Shown piece after piece: positions 48,553 to 62,056 of a stretch of 64,000 bases of DNA. The notes under the pieces were generated by a model. That model made no database searches. It had not been told where the DNA came from and saw only the letters and a program-made list of their open reading frames with translations. The stretch is from Imbricaverruca yamaguchii (lineage: Eukaryota; Arthropoda; Thecostraca; Neoverrucidae). Where the stretch lies: the NCBI GenBank assembly GCA_034440575.1, contig JAOTOL010001605.1, forward strand, positions 1,836,001 to 1,900,000. Reading direction: 5' to 3'. Every line of letters begins with the position of its first letter. Within the stretch, counting starts at the first letter, position 1. The position numbers and the translations under genes were made by a program.

Positions 48553-49429
48553 CAGCGTAACATAAACATAAGACACAAGGTCCGAACTCGGTGGGGACGG
48601 ATTGCAAAAATGTTTTAGCATTAATTCAGTTCTTCCTGACGATATATGTTGTATTTGTTCAAAAGTGGTGCCCTAGCGGTATTCAACCATTTCCATTAAA
48701 ATCAAACTCAATCAGAATGGCCATGATCACACAATGAACCGGACAGAAAAATCGAAGAACAAACTTCATTGTTCGCTTGGACTCTTAGTACCAGTGCTGC
48801 CAACTGGCAAATAAAAAATGAAGGCTTAAGATGCCTAAGACATTGCTGGATGTGCTTTCGAATGACGTTATCGATACAATTGAAGAAAGGTATCATTTCA
48901 CGGCGTCTGTAATCATTTCAGAAGAAATTATATCGGTCTGCATTGCATTTTAATTTATGGATGCTTGTAAAGATATGATTATAATAAACTCCTCTCACAA
49001 GTCGATTGCATTTTCCACTATATCAAAAATCTGGCAGCCTATGTTGAGGGAAATGTAGGTCGATCCAATTGTTCAAAGCAGGATAAACAGATGTCATTAC
49101 ATCATTTGTTTTTGCTCGCAAAAGTTTGCTTGTAATTGCCACCTTTCTAATTAGAGGCAAGCATGCTAAGCACAGATTGAACAGCGCCGAAATCTGATCT
49201 GACCGAATATTTCTTACATCGAATCCAATTTCACGTACACGGTTACGTCACGCATGACTTTAGCTTACCTTGCATTGCATTTACCTTACATTTACCCTAC
49301 GTATTCAACTTATCGTGCACATCAAAACAGGCCAAACAAATATCACGGCGAGGATTGATCGCGAGCGGAACGCATGATTGGAAAGCAATTCAGAATCCAA
49401 ATTTTATTTAATATAAATGTGCATTCAGT

Positions 49430-49690
49430 TGAATCCTAATGTAACCTATTAGCCTATTAACCTTTTAACATATATAGCATATGAACATATATAACCTTTT
49501 AACCGATATAACATTTTAACCTATATAACATATTAACCTGTATAACCTATTAACCTATACAACCTATTGACATACATAACCTATTAACCTATATAACCTT
49601 TTGACATATATAACATATTAACATATATAACCGCTTAATCTATATAACATGTTAACATACATAACCCATTAACCTGTATAACCTATTAGA
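49430..49690. repeat. AT-rich repeat of TAACCTATTAACCTATA type
   Basis: About 14 diverged copies of a 16-18 bp unit built from TAACCTAT and TAACATAT. Confidence 0.85.
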
Positions 49691-50060
49691 GGGGGTAGAG
49701 GTGAGGTGGTGATTACCCCCACAGTCCCCGGCTTGTTAGGTGGTGATCAGTCACCCTCCGAGCTACGCTGTAGCGGGGAGCGGTAGAGGTGAGGTGGTGA
49801 TTACCCCCACAGTCCCCGGCTTGGTAGGTGGTGATCAGTCAGCTTCGGAACTACGCTGAAACGGTGAGAGGACAGAGGTGAGGTTGTGATTGCTCCCACA
49901 GTCCACTTGCTTCTTAGGTGATCAGTCAGCGCCTGAGCTACGCTGTAACGGGGAGGGGGCAGAGGTGAGGTGGTGATTGCTCCCACTCCCGGGCGCTGTA
50001 GCAGGGAGGGGATAGAGATAAAGTGGCGAGGTGGAGATTACCCCCGCAGTGCCCTGGTTA
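49690..50060. repeat. about 90-110 bp repeat, 4 copies
   Basis: Unit contains AGAGGTGAGGTGGTGATT, CCCCACAGTCCCCGGCTTG, TAGGTGGTGATCAGTCA and GAGCTACGCTGTA; copies begin near 49696, 49789, 49876 and 49962. Confidence 0.88.
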
Positions 50061-50989
50061 TTAGGTGGTCATCAACCAGCTCCAGAACCGTGCTGACCAT
50101 CTGAGCCAGCTGACGAACAAAAAACAACACACGAAACAGGCGATTCGGTGCCGGTGCCAACTCGTTTGTCGCCGCTATGGACCGTCACTGGGTCGTAAAC
50201 GCTGCCTTCCGTCGGCTCCATCTGCCGCCAGTGGCCACGCCGGGTGGACTTCGATAGACGGCCAGCAATCTCGGCCGAGTCCGTTCGCCGTCTGCCCGAA
50301 TGGAGAAAGGCGTTATTCCTGACGCACGCCAGGAGGCTGTAGAACAACCCCGACCAGCAGTGCAGCCGGGATCATTTGTCGGCAGGAGGGGGGGGGGGTC
50401 GGACCCCGGAGGATGTCCCATCCCCTATAATTCACCTATTCCGTCGGGGCGACGCCCCCTCCCTCCTACCTAGGCACTTATGACACATTTGCAGAGGATA
50501 ATCTTTGCGAAACAGATTTATATCGCTTGCGCTTTTATGCCATTGTAGTATTTAGCCACTCTAATTTCAGTTGGATAATCTCATCAAATTGTATATTTAA
50601 GTTGCATTAGGTTCTGATATTTCGTTCAAAGATCAGATCCATCCAGTGAGAGGTAGTTTGCCACTGGGCGGATGAATATTTCGGAATCGGATCAAGGCAA
50701 TCAAACACGGCGTGAACTTATTTCCCGACTGTGAACTGTCATAACTGGCTTTTCAGTGGACATATTCGAAGTCCCCTGACCGATGAGGTGACTGGAAGGT
50801 GACGTGAATATTTGTTCTCATTCCGTAACCATATCAGCTAGAAACCATAATTTAATATTGCTTGGTCTCATTTCGGTAGACATTGGATAGCTATGGCTAA
50901 GTGATATAGTGTGGGTACTCTACTGTGATACACCTGACAGGAGCTTATACCTGGGCGCACTGCCAGGCTACCAGAGTGTAGGAGGTCGA

Positions 50990-51170
50990 CATCGTATAGT
51001 CACAACAATACATCGTTATCGAGTCACAGCAACAACACAAGATCGTTATCGAGCCAAAACAACAACACAACATCGTCATCGAGTCACAGCAACAATAACA
51101 ACACAACATCGTTATCGAGCCACAACGACAACACAACATCGTTCTCGAGCCACAACAACTCACCGTCGTT
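50990..51170. repeat. about 30-bp repeat (ACAACATCGTTATCGAGCCAC)
   Basis: Five to six copies of CAACACAACATCG-TATCGAG with small insertions. Confidence 0.85.
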
Positions 51171-51574
51171 CTTGTCGAGGCAGCACGAAACGCTGGAAGA
51201 TTCGGCAAGAAGAGCAAGCCTCGGTAATAGGTGCAAAAAGACGGTCATTTGGCGTTAAAGACCACGGCATTCGCACCGGGGATCCAGTTCTGCTCGTTAG
51301 CCTCACAAGAAGACCCAGTCTCGCTACGACCCAAAACCTTATTCGGTCACGAACGCAGCTGGCGCTGAAGTCACCGCGACTACAGAGCACCAGATTGCAA
51401 CAGAGGACGCGCAGAAGCTCAAGTGTGTCCAGTAGACAGAACACGTGAGCTACCGCTCCGATCGCACCCACTCAGCCACCTCGCGGTGTGTTACGAGCCG
51501 CCGATCGACCTGCGACCACTGCGGGAACGTCGACCCTCTCAGGCAGAGCAGCTGCCGCCGGGCCGTGGTCGGCG

Positions 51575-52160
51575 GGGGGAGGGGGCGTCACCACCGGAGG
51601 GGAGGGGGCGGCACCACCGGAGGGGAGGGGGCGGCACCACCGGAGGGGAGGGGGGTCACCACCGGAGGGGAGGGGGCGTCACCACCGGAGGGGAGGGGCG
51701 TCACCACCGGAGGGGAGGGGGCGTCACCACCGGAGGGGGGGGGCGGCACCACCGGAGGGGAGGGGGCGGCACCACCGGAGGGGAGGGGGCGGCACCACCG
51801 GAGGGGAGGGGGCGGCACCACCGGAGGGGAGGGGGCGCACCACCGGAGGGGGGGGGCACCACCGGAGGGAGGGGCGGCACCACCGGAGGGGGGAGGGGGC
51901 GGCACCACCGGAGGGGAGTGGGCGGCACCACCGGAGGGGAGGGTGTCACCACCGGAGGGGCACCACCGGAGGGGGGGGGCGGCACCACCGGAGGGGGAGG
52001 GCGGCACCACCGGAGGGGAGGGGCGGCACCACCGGAGGAGGGGGCGGCACACGGGTCACCACCGGAGGGGAGGGGCGGCACCACCGGAGGGGAGGGGGCG
52101 GCACCACCGGAGGGGAGGGGGCGGCACCACCGGAGGGGAGGGCGTCACCACCGGACCATC
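51575..52160. repeat. G-rich minisatellite, about 26 copies of a 19-24 bp unit
   Basis: Unit CACCACCGGAGGGGAGGGGG plus CGG or CGT. All plus-strand frames stay open (up to 334 codons) because the unit lacks stops. Runs of GGGG and GGGGGG are closely spaced. Confidence 0.95.
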
Positions 52161-53614
52161 CACCCCGCGACACTCCCAGACACAGAGCAGGGTCGCGGGG
52201 CGCCTGTCCAGGCCGTGCTCGACGCCCACCAGCTTTCGCTGCGACCACCTCATCTGCTATCAAGTGTGTTCGAGGGTAGTCGTTAGTCCGAGATGGGACA
52301 GCACGGCCTCAAGTACCCGTCGTGTCGACACGATGCGACACCGCAAGGAAAACGGGTTCCGTTCGCGCATTCTGTGCTTAGTCTTAGGCCTGCACGCAAA
52401 TGCTATGCAGTATGGTGTGCTTGCATTTCCACGTGCTGTATGTTCGTAATAGCTACACTCCTACCGATGTGACTTTGTCTGCATTAGTAAGTCAGCACCT
52501 TAGCCTGAGTGGCATTTTCAAGTGGTATTCTTTACCATTTAAACTTGACCTCGCACCAATCTCTCCGTTAACCACCTCCTCCTGGCCGGAAATCCGAAGA
52601 GTCTTATAAATTCAGGCTGTCCGCGCGAATATTGGGCTGTTCATCCATTGGACGGGTGGGGGGTCTCCCTCAGACGTGCAGCCAAGGATGAGCGGGAGAA
52701 TTGACGGCTGCTTCAGAGGCTGGCGTAGGGGCCTTCACGGACCGGTATTTTGATTTCGTTCCGAATACTTTGTTCTTTAAGCATATTTTTAGAGCCCTTG
52801 AAAAGAACATATTGGACAAAACCGAATGAGTTTCCAGATTGTAATGGGATAGGAACTCATGCATCGCCCCTCCTGGCACTCCCTTGAGCGAATCCTGGCT
52901 GTGCCTCTGATTCCCCGACAAGTCACAGATGGGCTCGGACAGCCATTCATGACCGACCCTACAGCTGTTGGGCTCCGGGACGAGACTGTTCAAATATGCC
53001 TGTGGGAATGGATCTGTCATGTCATTCGCTCCAGTCGACGCCACGCCATATGTTAGGTCTTAAGCCTTAAGTTAAGTTAGCCTTAAGTTAAGCCTCGGCA
53101 ACAGTGTGTGAGTGTGGGGTCGGAGAGTGTTCCATCAAAAGCACGTGCCATTGCAACTGCTTGCGTGTCTGTCTACTACACGAGATAGCAGCTCCTACGC
53201 GACCAGCACACCGCTACAATTGCTAGGATGATCCTCGATCCAGGGCTGTCCCACAGCTGCTGTGATGGCTCCCTATACAAGCGTGACCGTGCTCATACAT
53301 ATATCAGATACCTCTACAATTACCAGTGCGAGTCTCTACTGCAGAAGTGTCCGAGCGTGGTTCCTGCATGAGGTGTTAGTGTATGGTGCCCCTCAGCTGC
53401 ACAGGAGTGCCCTTACAAGAAGACCAGGCTGCCCTTGCAACTGCTGGCAAGGTCTTATCCTCATGAGTGTCATAGCAACTGCTGGAGTATCCCTTCCTAT
53501 ATCTGCTGAGGTGTCTCTGCAACTACTTGGGTGTCCATGCAGCAAATGGGCTGCCTCTCTTTCTATCCCCTCCCTCCCTCTTTCTCTCCTCCTCCCTCTC
53601 TCTTTCTCTCTCTA

Positions 53615-53840
<226 letters not shown>

Positions 53841-55073
53841 ACTGCAGGGACACTCCTAGAACGGCTGCGATGTTCCTCTGAGGACTGCAGAAATGTCCGT
53901 ACAGTCGCTGAGGCATCCCTCTGCAGACTGCATGAGTGTCCACAGAAGAGGCTAAAAACTCTTCCAATATGATAGATGGGGTTGGCGCCCAAATGGTTGT
54001 TTTGGCGACCAAAATTACCTAAACAGCTTGAGAATGTCAAGAGCTGGACAATTATGTCTGCTGGAATGATTTTTCATTCGCAAATTATATTTCCTGAAAT
54101 AGTTATGCTCTGATAAAAGATAAGTTGGTAAAATAATTATCCGTGCGGAAGACCACTTGGAACAAAAGCACGTTGGCAAAAGTTTCCGGCCTCCCTATGA
54201 CTTTATACGATATTCCCAGCCTTTCATTCAGAAAGTGGATGGATTTCCTCGCTTCAAGCACATGTCAAGAATGCGAACGGAAATTTGCGCACCGCGCTTG
54301 ACCGGAGCGCCGTTTTCATCGGCGACCGGTCGGCGACCACTGCGCAGAATAACTGGGAAAACGCCTGACTGCTAGCGACGATTTGGTCGCCGTCGACGAC
54401 CACCATTTGGCTTTGTTATCTCTGGTCCACAGCTGCTGGGATGCTCCTCCGCAGACTGCAGGAATGTTCTATAACGACTGGGTGCCGTTCTCTGCAGACT
54501 GGAGAGGTATCCCTATACCAGCTGGGCTGCCCCTAAAAGTCGTGATTGAGGACTTCTTCAGGACAGTGGAAATTCAGTAGCGAACGACCCTCGAGCCATG
54601 CTTGTCGTAGCCTTTTGTCGCGTGTTGCCTGCAATAATGTGAGTGCAATCGTCCTTAACCGGTAGCATTCCCAACCAATTAAGTTGTGCTACGTTCTCCA
54701 TCACATCACAGATATTCTGCGACGATTGTACCTGAAACACGATGTCTACCAGCAAGCAAAACCTTTTAGTAACTGGAATGAATACGAAGTAACCTTCAAG
54801 GAAATAATGGCATCCAAGTGAAGTTCAATGGTGCCATGATGATTGCGTGCAATCTTAGGTGATTTTTTTTCTGACTGCGAGCATGATGTTTACACAATAT
54901 TGGAACACTGCGTCATTCACGGTAAGCTAAGTCCAAGTGTAACTCGCAGCTTCGTGGGCTGAACATTCATATAGACAATAGAATAAAGGACAGGTAAAAT
55001 AAATAGTCATACGGACAAATGGAAGTGACTGAGCATTATTTTGTCAAAGTACTTCTGTCGAGAAAGATATCGC

Positions 55074-55160
55074 CGTCCCGATGGCTCAGTTGGCTGTAGC
55101 GCAGGCCTTTATTGGTCTCCCCTATCGAGCAAGACGGGGTCATAGTCGATACACGCGCCG
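55074..55160 (+). mobile_element. degenerate tRNA-like SINE head
   Basis: CCCGATGGCTCAGTTGGC resembles an A box with a D-arm, and GGTCATAGTCGATAC a weak B box, 60 bp later. No body or target-site duplication was recognised; a minisatellite begins shortly after. Confidence 0.4.
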
Positions 55161-55194
55161 GCATATTGCAACCGAGTGTGAGGATTAACTGCTG

Positions 55195-55575
55195 TCTTTG
55201 AAGGTTAGCCCCTGACTGCGGGGGTCAGCCCCTGGCTGCGAGGGTTAGCCCCTGGCTGCGAGGGTCAGCCCCTGGCTGCGGGGGTCAGCCCCTGGCTGCG
55301 AGGGTTAGCCCCTGGCTGCGAGGGTTAGCCCCTGGCTGCAGGGGTCAGCCCCTGACTGCGAGGGCCAGCCCCTGGCTGCGAGGGTTAGCCCCTGGCTGCG
55401 AGGGTCAGCCCCTGGCTGCGAGGGTTAGCCCCTGACTGCGATGGGTTAGCCCCTGGCTGCGAGGGTTAGCCCCTGGCTGCGAGGGTCAGCCCCTGGCTGC
55501 GAGGGTTAGCCCCTGGCTGCGAGGGTTAGCCCCTGGCTGCGAGGGTTAGCCCCTGGCTGCGAGGGTTAGCCACTG
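55195..55575. repeat. 20-bp minisatellite, about 19 copies
   Basis: Unit GAGGGTTAGCCCCTGGCTGC, alternating with GGGGGTCAGCCCCTGGCTGC. Strongly diverged copies (TTAGCCACTGACTGTGA) continue to about 55925. Confidence 0.95.
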
Positions 55576-56163
55576 ACTATGAGAGATAACCGCTGGCTAT
55601 AGCAGTTAGCGACAGGCCGTCAGGGCTGCCCACCGGCTGTGAGAGTTTGCCGTTGCCTGTAACAGTTATGCACTGACTGTGGGTGTTAGCCCTCGGCTGC
55701 GAAGGCCAGCTGACTTCTGATGATTATCCACCGACTGTGGAGGTTAGCGAAGGTTAACTTCGCAGGGTGATGGTTATCTGTATCTGTGAGTGGTGTGTAC
55801 TGACTGTAAGGGTTAGCCATTGGCTGAGGGTTAGCCGCTGACTGTCAGGATTAGCCACTGACTGTGAGGGCTAGCCGCCGACTGTGAAGGATAGCCACTG
55901 GCTGTGAAGGTTAACTACTGGCTATGCAACACGTTGGGCTTATCACTGGATCTTATCCCGCATCAGCATGTCCAGCAACCATTCGTGTAAAATTTGACAG
56001 AAACAAAAAATCAGAAACTGCTAAGACAAAAAGCGACAGACTGCTAAGACAAATTGCTAAGACAAAAAGTCAGATTAGAGTCAGTCAGTCAGATCGTGAG
56101 TTAATTCGTGACAATCTGACTACTGACACGGGTCAATTCTCAGATTGTCTGCAAATTGTACTA

Positions 56164-56166
<3 letters not shown>

Positions 56167-56210
<44 letters not shown>
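56167..56210. repeat. (TA)n microsatellite
   Basis: About 21 TA dinucleotides. Confidence 0.93.
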
Positions 56211-56213
<3 letters not shown>

Positions 56214-58029
56214 GACACGATCAGCGAACAGTTGGAAGTGATATTATTCAACCATTGCAGTGCTTCAAATTGCCTGAGTTTCAAACGCTTCCTCGTATTT
56301 TTGGCTTAACTATTCCAACTGTCTATCATATTATTCAAAGCGTCCTGAAAATCCTTTCAAACGCCTTTCATGCGTTGAAACTGGTGCCACAATTATGCTA
56401 AATTCAATTCAGCTCACCAATCACTTCTAATTCAGAAACGGAGCTAGGATTTAAAGAAGGGAAAAGGTCGTGCTCAATGTTATCATTTGGCTATTTTGTG
56501 CATCGAGTGTGTCAAGATTTTACATTTTCAAGGATGTGGAGGCACGCGTCCTTACGCACTGTGGCTCGATGCAATTAATGTGACATTAGAGTCTAAGGAG
56601 CTTCAACACCAAGTCATTCGACCCACTATTAATTTTAATATCTCTTTACCGAGCAATTCGTTTCAGAACTAGTCAAGTGGGAACTAGTCTCCAAAGTTGG
56701 CCTGGTGAACAAATTCGTCGCTAGTCGCGTTCAAAGTTAGATTGAGTATTCCTGGAGATCGCCTGACAGCTGGGCAACCTCCTGAGGACTTCGTCGCATC
56801 TCCACTGAGCCATCAGAACACATACGTTAGGTGAGCTGAAAGCTGATATTTTTCGGCTCATATGCTACGAGTACCTATAGCATGCAATGTTCAAATGTAA
56901 TTTACCGGATGAATTGCGAACTACTTTGTGCGGAGCGATAAAGCTATTGGACTTGTCCGGGATCGCCGGGCGTTTCAAAGGTATTTCCGGGTGGTTCTGG
57001 GTATATCCGAAAAAGATGCTGTCATGGCTCTTATGAAGATGCTAACGTATTTAAATGCGTTTGCAACTGCCATCTCAGGCTTAACTCAGCTCCGAATTCC
57101 GCCAATCGGCACAGAGACAACCAATATCCTGCCTGACACGACAGCGGCCGGGTGGAAGTTGGATCCTTCGCTGCTCGTGTTGACTCGCTACCGTTCAGCC
57201 GGCTTGTTCTGCCCGCATCCGGCCGACTCTCCTCAACAAACAGTTCATATGAAAAAGAGCCAGGTTTGCCGACGTATTCGGAGAAGACAGCGAGTAGTTG
57301 GGTCGCGTTATTTTTCACTGCTTTGTTTCCACTGTTGTTCTTGCTATTTAAAGTGAACTTTGCGACCATTTTGTGCACCTTAGTTTTCCATCTGGCGATT
57401 GCCGGGCACTATGATTACATCAGAGCTCATCGCACCGCTTGCATGGATCAACAGGTCCGCGTTTACATCTGGGTGCACCAGTTGATTGTGTTGGCCCAGC
57501 CAGGTATCTCACACGTTATCAACTAACGCATGATGAAGCTGAAGGACAATGCTCAAAATGTCGACCTGACTGAACAGTTTACTATTATGAAGCCACTAAC
57601 TAAGATTTATTTAACAATGCAAGAGATGGCCCCTACTCGATTCTGATTCTTGAGCGGACAGCTCCGTCTATTCAGCCCGGCATGGCCAATTTTAGCTGTC
57701 ATGAAGGTCGGACGCAAGCTATATCTTAAACTCCTCGTTTAAGATATACGATGTGTATACCTCGGCGCTCAAACTCCCTATGCTTACTGGCTATACGGTG
57801 TTGTGCTGCATGAACCGTCGTCAGAAAATACAGGACGACCTGCGAACACGTAAGATTTTAAAATGTAGTTACCAATTTGAAAGATAATTACACCAGAATG
57901 ATGTCATGATTAATTTCAGGCATGTTTCTGATAATATTGTAAATTGTCGAGTGATCCAATGCATATAGAGCTGAATACTTCGGAGGCACCTCTCGATTTC
58001 GCCATAACGCATTGCATATGTATTTGGAT

Positions 58030-58800
58030 AACCGGAGGAATGTGCGTAAAGAAAATATACGTATGGCAGATATATCTACTCAAGTGTACGTAAGAAAATT
58101 TACGTCAGCGCAGATGGAATGGCAAAGTGTGGTGGGATGGCATATATGAGTGTAAGTCTATGTTAGAGCAGATTACGTATGAAAAATATGCGTGTGAGGA
58201 GATGTACATAAGTGCAAACATACATAAGCACAAATGTATTAAGCGAAAATGTATCGTAGGGTAGATGTGCGTCTGCACAAGCGCACGCAAGATAAGCTGC
58301 ACAGAAGAAAATGTAGGTATGGTTAGGGGCACTTGCAGGTTTTTCTGAACCCTCGTAATGCCGCAGAATTTCTTAACCTCCACAGAGTGGCTGGAGTGGC
58401 TCAGTTTTACCTCCACTAACGTTTGCCAAAATGACGTTGTGAAATTAGGTAAGTGGAATGATGTAGCTACATTTTTGAAGTTACTGTGTTTTACTTAACC
58501 ATTTATTTTCGCGCGAATGTTTGTGTGCAGAAGTGTACAAAAAACATGCTGTACTTAGGGAAACGTAAGTAAGGGCCATGCCATAAGGATGCGTGCGCCT
58601 ACATTCATCTGCTTATGCATATTTGTTTGCGTACACTTGCGTAGGTACATCTAACCTATTTGCATTTATACCTCTGTGCATTTGCTCATACGCACATTTG
58701 CATGTGCGCACATTTGCTTGCGTATATTTGCGTATATTTACATGAATTTTCGCTTGCAAACATTTGTTCTTGCGTACATTTGTTCTTGCGTACGTCCTGG
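58030..58800. repeat. degenerate 12-bp arrays in opposite orientations
   Basis: 58600-58800 repeats GCGTACATTTGCTT-like units on plus. 58030-58300 shows the complementary type (AAGCGAAAATGTA, AAGCACAAATGTA). A 300-bp unique segment separates them. Confidence 0.65.
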
Positions 58801-59469
58801 AATCGTGTTGACGAGCATTGATGTCTTCGTGCATTTATGCTCAGTGCAGAACCATATAGATGTGGCATTTGTATGCGACATGTGCATATTTCATTATCCG
58901 GAAGTCGATAGGATAGGAAATCAGCAGAGTTCAATGTCCATGACGTAAGGTCAACCACACAGATTAACCTTTCATATCTGACTCTGGTTAAACAAACATA
59001 AAGTAGTGAAATACTGTGTGATTTCCATAATTACTACTTGCTTCTCATCCACAGTGCGCTTCCGGGCATCAGATGGCACTTCATTGATGTGTTTGGTTTG
59101 ATAATGCGTTGTCAGCGTAATAAGTACTTATCTATCATCAAGCTGCCGACACATGTATTTCGAACTCAAATTAATACAATTAGGGACACTACAGGATCTG
59201 AACCGCGTTGCATTCTAAAGGTAAATATTTACAAATAGTCTATGTTTATGCCTGCCACGCTTTGCCTCGTTATCGTGAGCAGCAGGTATGCATATTGATG
59301 TGGGCCATATGTTTTTAGTCTACACTAGAGTGTGGTGCAGCATCACACCTCTGCGGGCTGGTGGTGACCTCTGGTCGAAGCCCCTGGTGCGGATGTGCCG
59401 TTTTTGCCCATTCGGGTCACGATCGGACGTGCGGAAGAGGCTATTGATTGACGACCCAGCAGGCCGCCT

Positions 59470-59740
59470 GACGGCCGGGCCTCTGATGGCGCTCTGCACA
59501 ACACGGGTCAAGGTCATACACTCCATAACGCTGTGTCACATCACACTCTGCACCATACGACGGCCGGGCCTCTGGTCGCGTTCTGCACAACACTGGTCAA
59601 GGTCATACACTCCACTCCATAACAATGTGTCACATCACACTCTACACCATATAACGACCGGGCCCCGGATCGCGCTCTAAAGAACACAGGTCAATGTCAC
59701 ACCCTCCATAACGCTACGTCACATCACACTCTACACCCCA
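59470..59740. repeat. about 90-bp repeat, 3 copies
   Basis: Unit begins CGGCCGGGCCTCTG, contains GGTCAAGGTCATACACTCC, and ends GTGTCACATCACACTCT. A piece of it also occurs at 59338. Confidence 0.9.
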
Positions 59741-60169
59741 GTGGTTCGGCGCATTCTCTCTGCAAATGGGCTTGTTCCCCCGTCACATCGTTTGGGACTG
59801 AGCTGAGACTGGTACGCACAGCTTGAGGCTTCTCTCACTCTCTATTCGCATGTCATATGTTACGCACCTCAAAGCAAATTCAACCTAAAAGAGAAAAGAT
59901 ATTCGTTAATTTAGTGCTTTCAAATACGAACAAAATGTGTGCATCCATTATACTATCGGCTGTGACAATTCGGTTATATATTATATAAGGCTTTGGCTGC
60001 GGTATATAACAACATTCTGCAATTGATATGAATGAAATGTGGGACAAGCAAATGTGTCTGAAATGTCATTTATTTATGAAATATATAAGAATTATTATGA
60101 AACCTAGCAACGCAGTTCTGCATTTATTTCACTTATATTCACTCCTCTCCAACATTATGGAACAATATC

Positions 60170-60330
60170 CGCTGCATATTGGTATAGCTTCTTGACGGTG
60201 TCATGGATGGCCGTTCCATTTTTATTCCTAGAGGATGTGATGTTCTTGTAGAGGATGGTGATGTTAGCAGCGTCACGTGTTTCCTGGCCAGTACGATGTG
60301 GAAGCTTGCTTAACATATTCCACGTGACCA
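60170..60330 (-). pseudogene. probable Penelope-like element fragment, minus arm
   Basis: Minus frame NMLSKLPHRTGQETRDAA, NITILYKNITSS, AIHDTVKKLYQYAADIVP. It is homologous to the plus-strand fragment 100 bp away, so the two form a head-to-head pair. Truncated at the point where the plus copy continues. Confidence 0.5.
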
Positions 60331-60427
60331 TGCCGAAAACAGACACTTTTTCGACACAAACACGCGAGAAATAACACACTGTTTCCGAAACAATTACGCC
60401 GTAACAGACACTGCTTTTGAATACAAT

Positions 60428-60716
60428 CATACGGAACATGCTTAACAAGCTTTCACATTATGCTGGCCAAGACACACGTGGCACTGCTAACCATATCACA
60501 ATCTTCTACAAAAAGATCACCACGCCCTCTTGGAAGAAAGATGAGAAGGCCATCCACGACATTGTCATGAGGAACACTATAACCGTCCAACCAGGCGACA
60601 CAATTCGTCTCCTCGACTACTACAAAACACCGACAACGTCATCTCGCATCATGCGCAACGGCAGTTTCAAGCCCACAACACGTAACTTGGCGATGCATTC
60701 CAAGGTATCGCAATAA
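60428..60716 (+). pseudogene. probable Penelope-like element fragment, plus arm
   Basis: Plus frame NMLNKLSHYAGQDTRGTA, NHITIFYKKITTP, then TVQPGDTIRLLDYYKTPTTS and SRIMRNG. The pattern (L-YYKT--TS-IMRN) resembles the linker just before the GIY-YIG endonuclease in Penelope-like retroelements as I remember them. The endonuclease itself is absent. Identification is tentative. Confidence 0.5.
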
Positions 60717-61757
60717 ACAGTAGGAACGCTCAAGATATGCTCTAAAATGCTACTGATGGTGCACTATGCAGGTAAACAAGCGCAACATATTCCATGACAT
60801 CGACTAGCCTCCTTCAAATCTACCTTAGCTCCACGTATCAACTGAAGCTGCCCTACTAAATGTCCTGCTGTAGTCTTGAGTATATACATAGTCCTACTAT
60901 AGTCCTACTATAGTCCTACTGTAGTTATACTATAGTCTTACTATACTAGTGCCTTGAAAAGTTTCATGAAAACGACTATTGACTACTGTAAGTTAACTAA
61001 CCAGTTGGTTGTTTCGTGTGTGTTCCCTCGGCGACCAATTTGGTGACCAATTTGGTGACCAATTTGGTGACTTATTGATACTCAGCTGTATATCACATCC
61101 AACATTCGTACATCCTGTATCCTACTATGAGTAGTTGGTGAGGTCCGCCTGGGAATGCCTCCACATGCAAGCTCTATTATTTATTCATAGTCGGCCTGTG
61201 TCGGCACATGCAAACTCGAACAATGCATGCAGCTGCATATTATACGACATTACATAGGAATCCATGCCAACGGGGTGAGACTAATATTTTTGTCATGTAA
61301 GGTCGCGTTATGTCCCCTGGTCACGTTATGGCTGCCGGGAAGGTCACGCTATGTCTGCCGGTCACGTTTTCCTCGCCGTGAACACCGCATTATGTCTGCC
61401 GGTCACGGTCCCAATAACGCCGCCGTCTTCTCGTCAAATTAGTCCGAGAAAATCGACGTAGCCCAGCAGTGTGCATAAGGCGCGGTAATTCCTTCTGTGA
61501 GCGGCCGTTTAGGGCTGTCCCGAAGCGATGTTGCGACCAGAGCATTGTCGTTCGAATTGAGCGCGGAGAGTAGGGAACTGGAAGGAGCACACACCTCCCC
61601 ATGGGCGTCGCCATCGCGGGGGACGAGGGACACGTCCCCTCCCCTTCCCTAAGCTTCGGCAGATTTACCAATACGCCTATGGTATCGCGTATCATTTTTT
61701 TATTTCTGAACTCCTCATTCCTGTTACCTGTGGCGAAGCCCGTGCCGTATCCGCGCG

Positions 61758-61916
61758 AGTGGACGGGTGGTCTAGGGGTAAGTTGCTCGTCTCACAATCG
61801 AAAGGTTGTGGGTTCGAGTCTCACCTGTCGCTACTCTTCGCCCGCGACCAATCGGCGTGAGAGATCGGCAACGCTACATGACTCAACGGTCGATGTGTCA
61901 TAAAACCAATAGCCGA
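61758..61916 (+). mobile_element. tRNA-Met-like SINE, copy 1 (upstream of exon G)
   Basis: Head GGTGGTCTAGGGGTAAG (A box) and GGTTCGAGTCTCA (B box), body with GCGACCAATCGGCG, and 3' end GTCGATGTGTCATAAAACCA. Bordered by CCGTATCCGCGCG (61745-61757) and CCGTATCTGGGCG (61917-61929), 11 of 13 matching. The anticodon loop reads CTCACAATC, one change from the CTCATAATC of the second copy and of elongator tRNA-Met. Confidence 0.82.
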
Positions 61917-62056
61917 CCGTATCTGGGCGAAAAACTTCAATTCCTGCGTAAGATGGAATGTGGCGAAAGATGGAGACGGTGCCATGGCTCGAACAGCGTG
62001 AGGCGCGCTAGTGTCCCCGATGCAGGGTGAGTGACAGCCCGCCCTCTGTCCGGCAG

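Noticed and set aside
51423..52449. 334- and 287-codon Gly/His/Arg frames
   Set aside because: Produced by the G-rich minisatellite.
55195..55575. CRISPR array
   Set aside because: The units are contiguous without spacers and the DNA is animal nuclear sequence.
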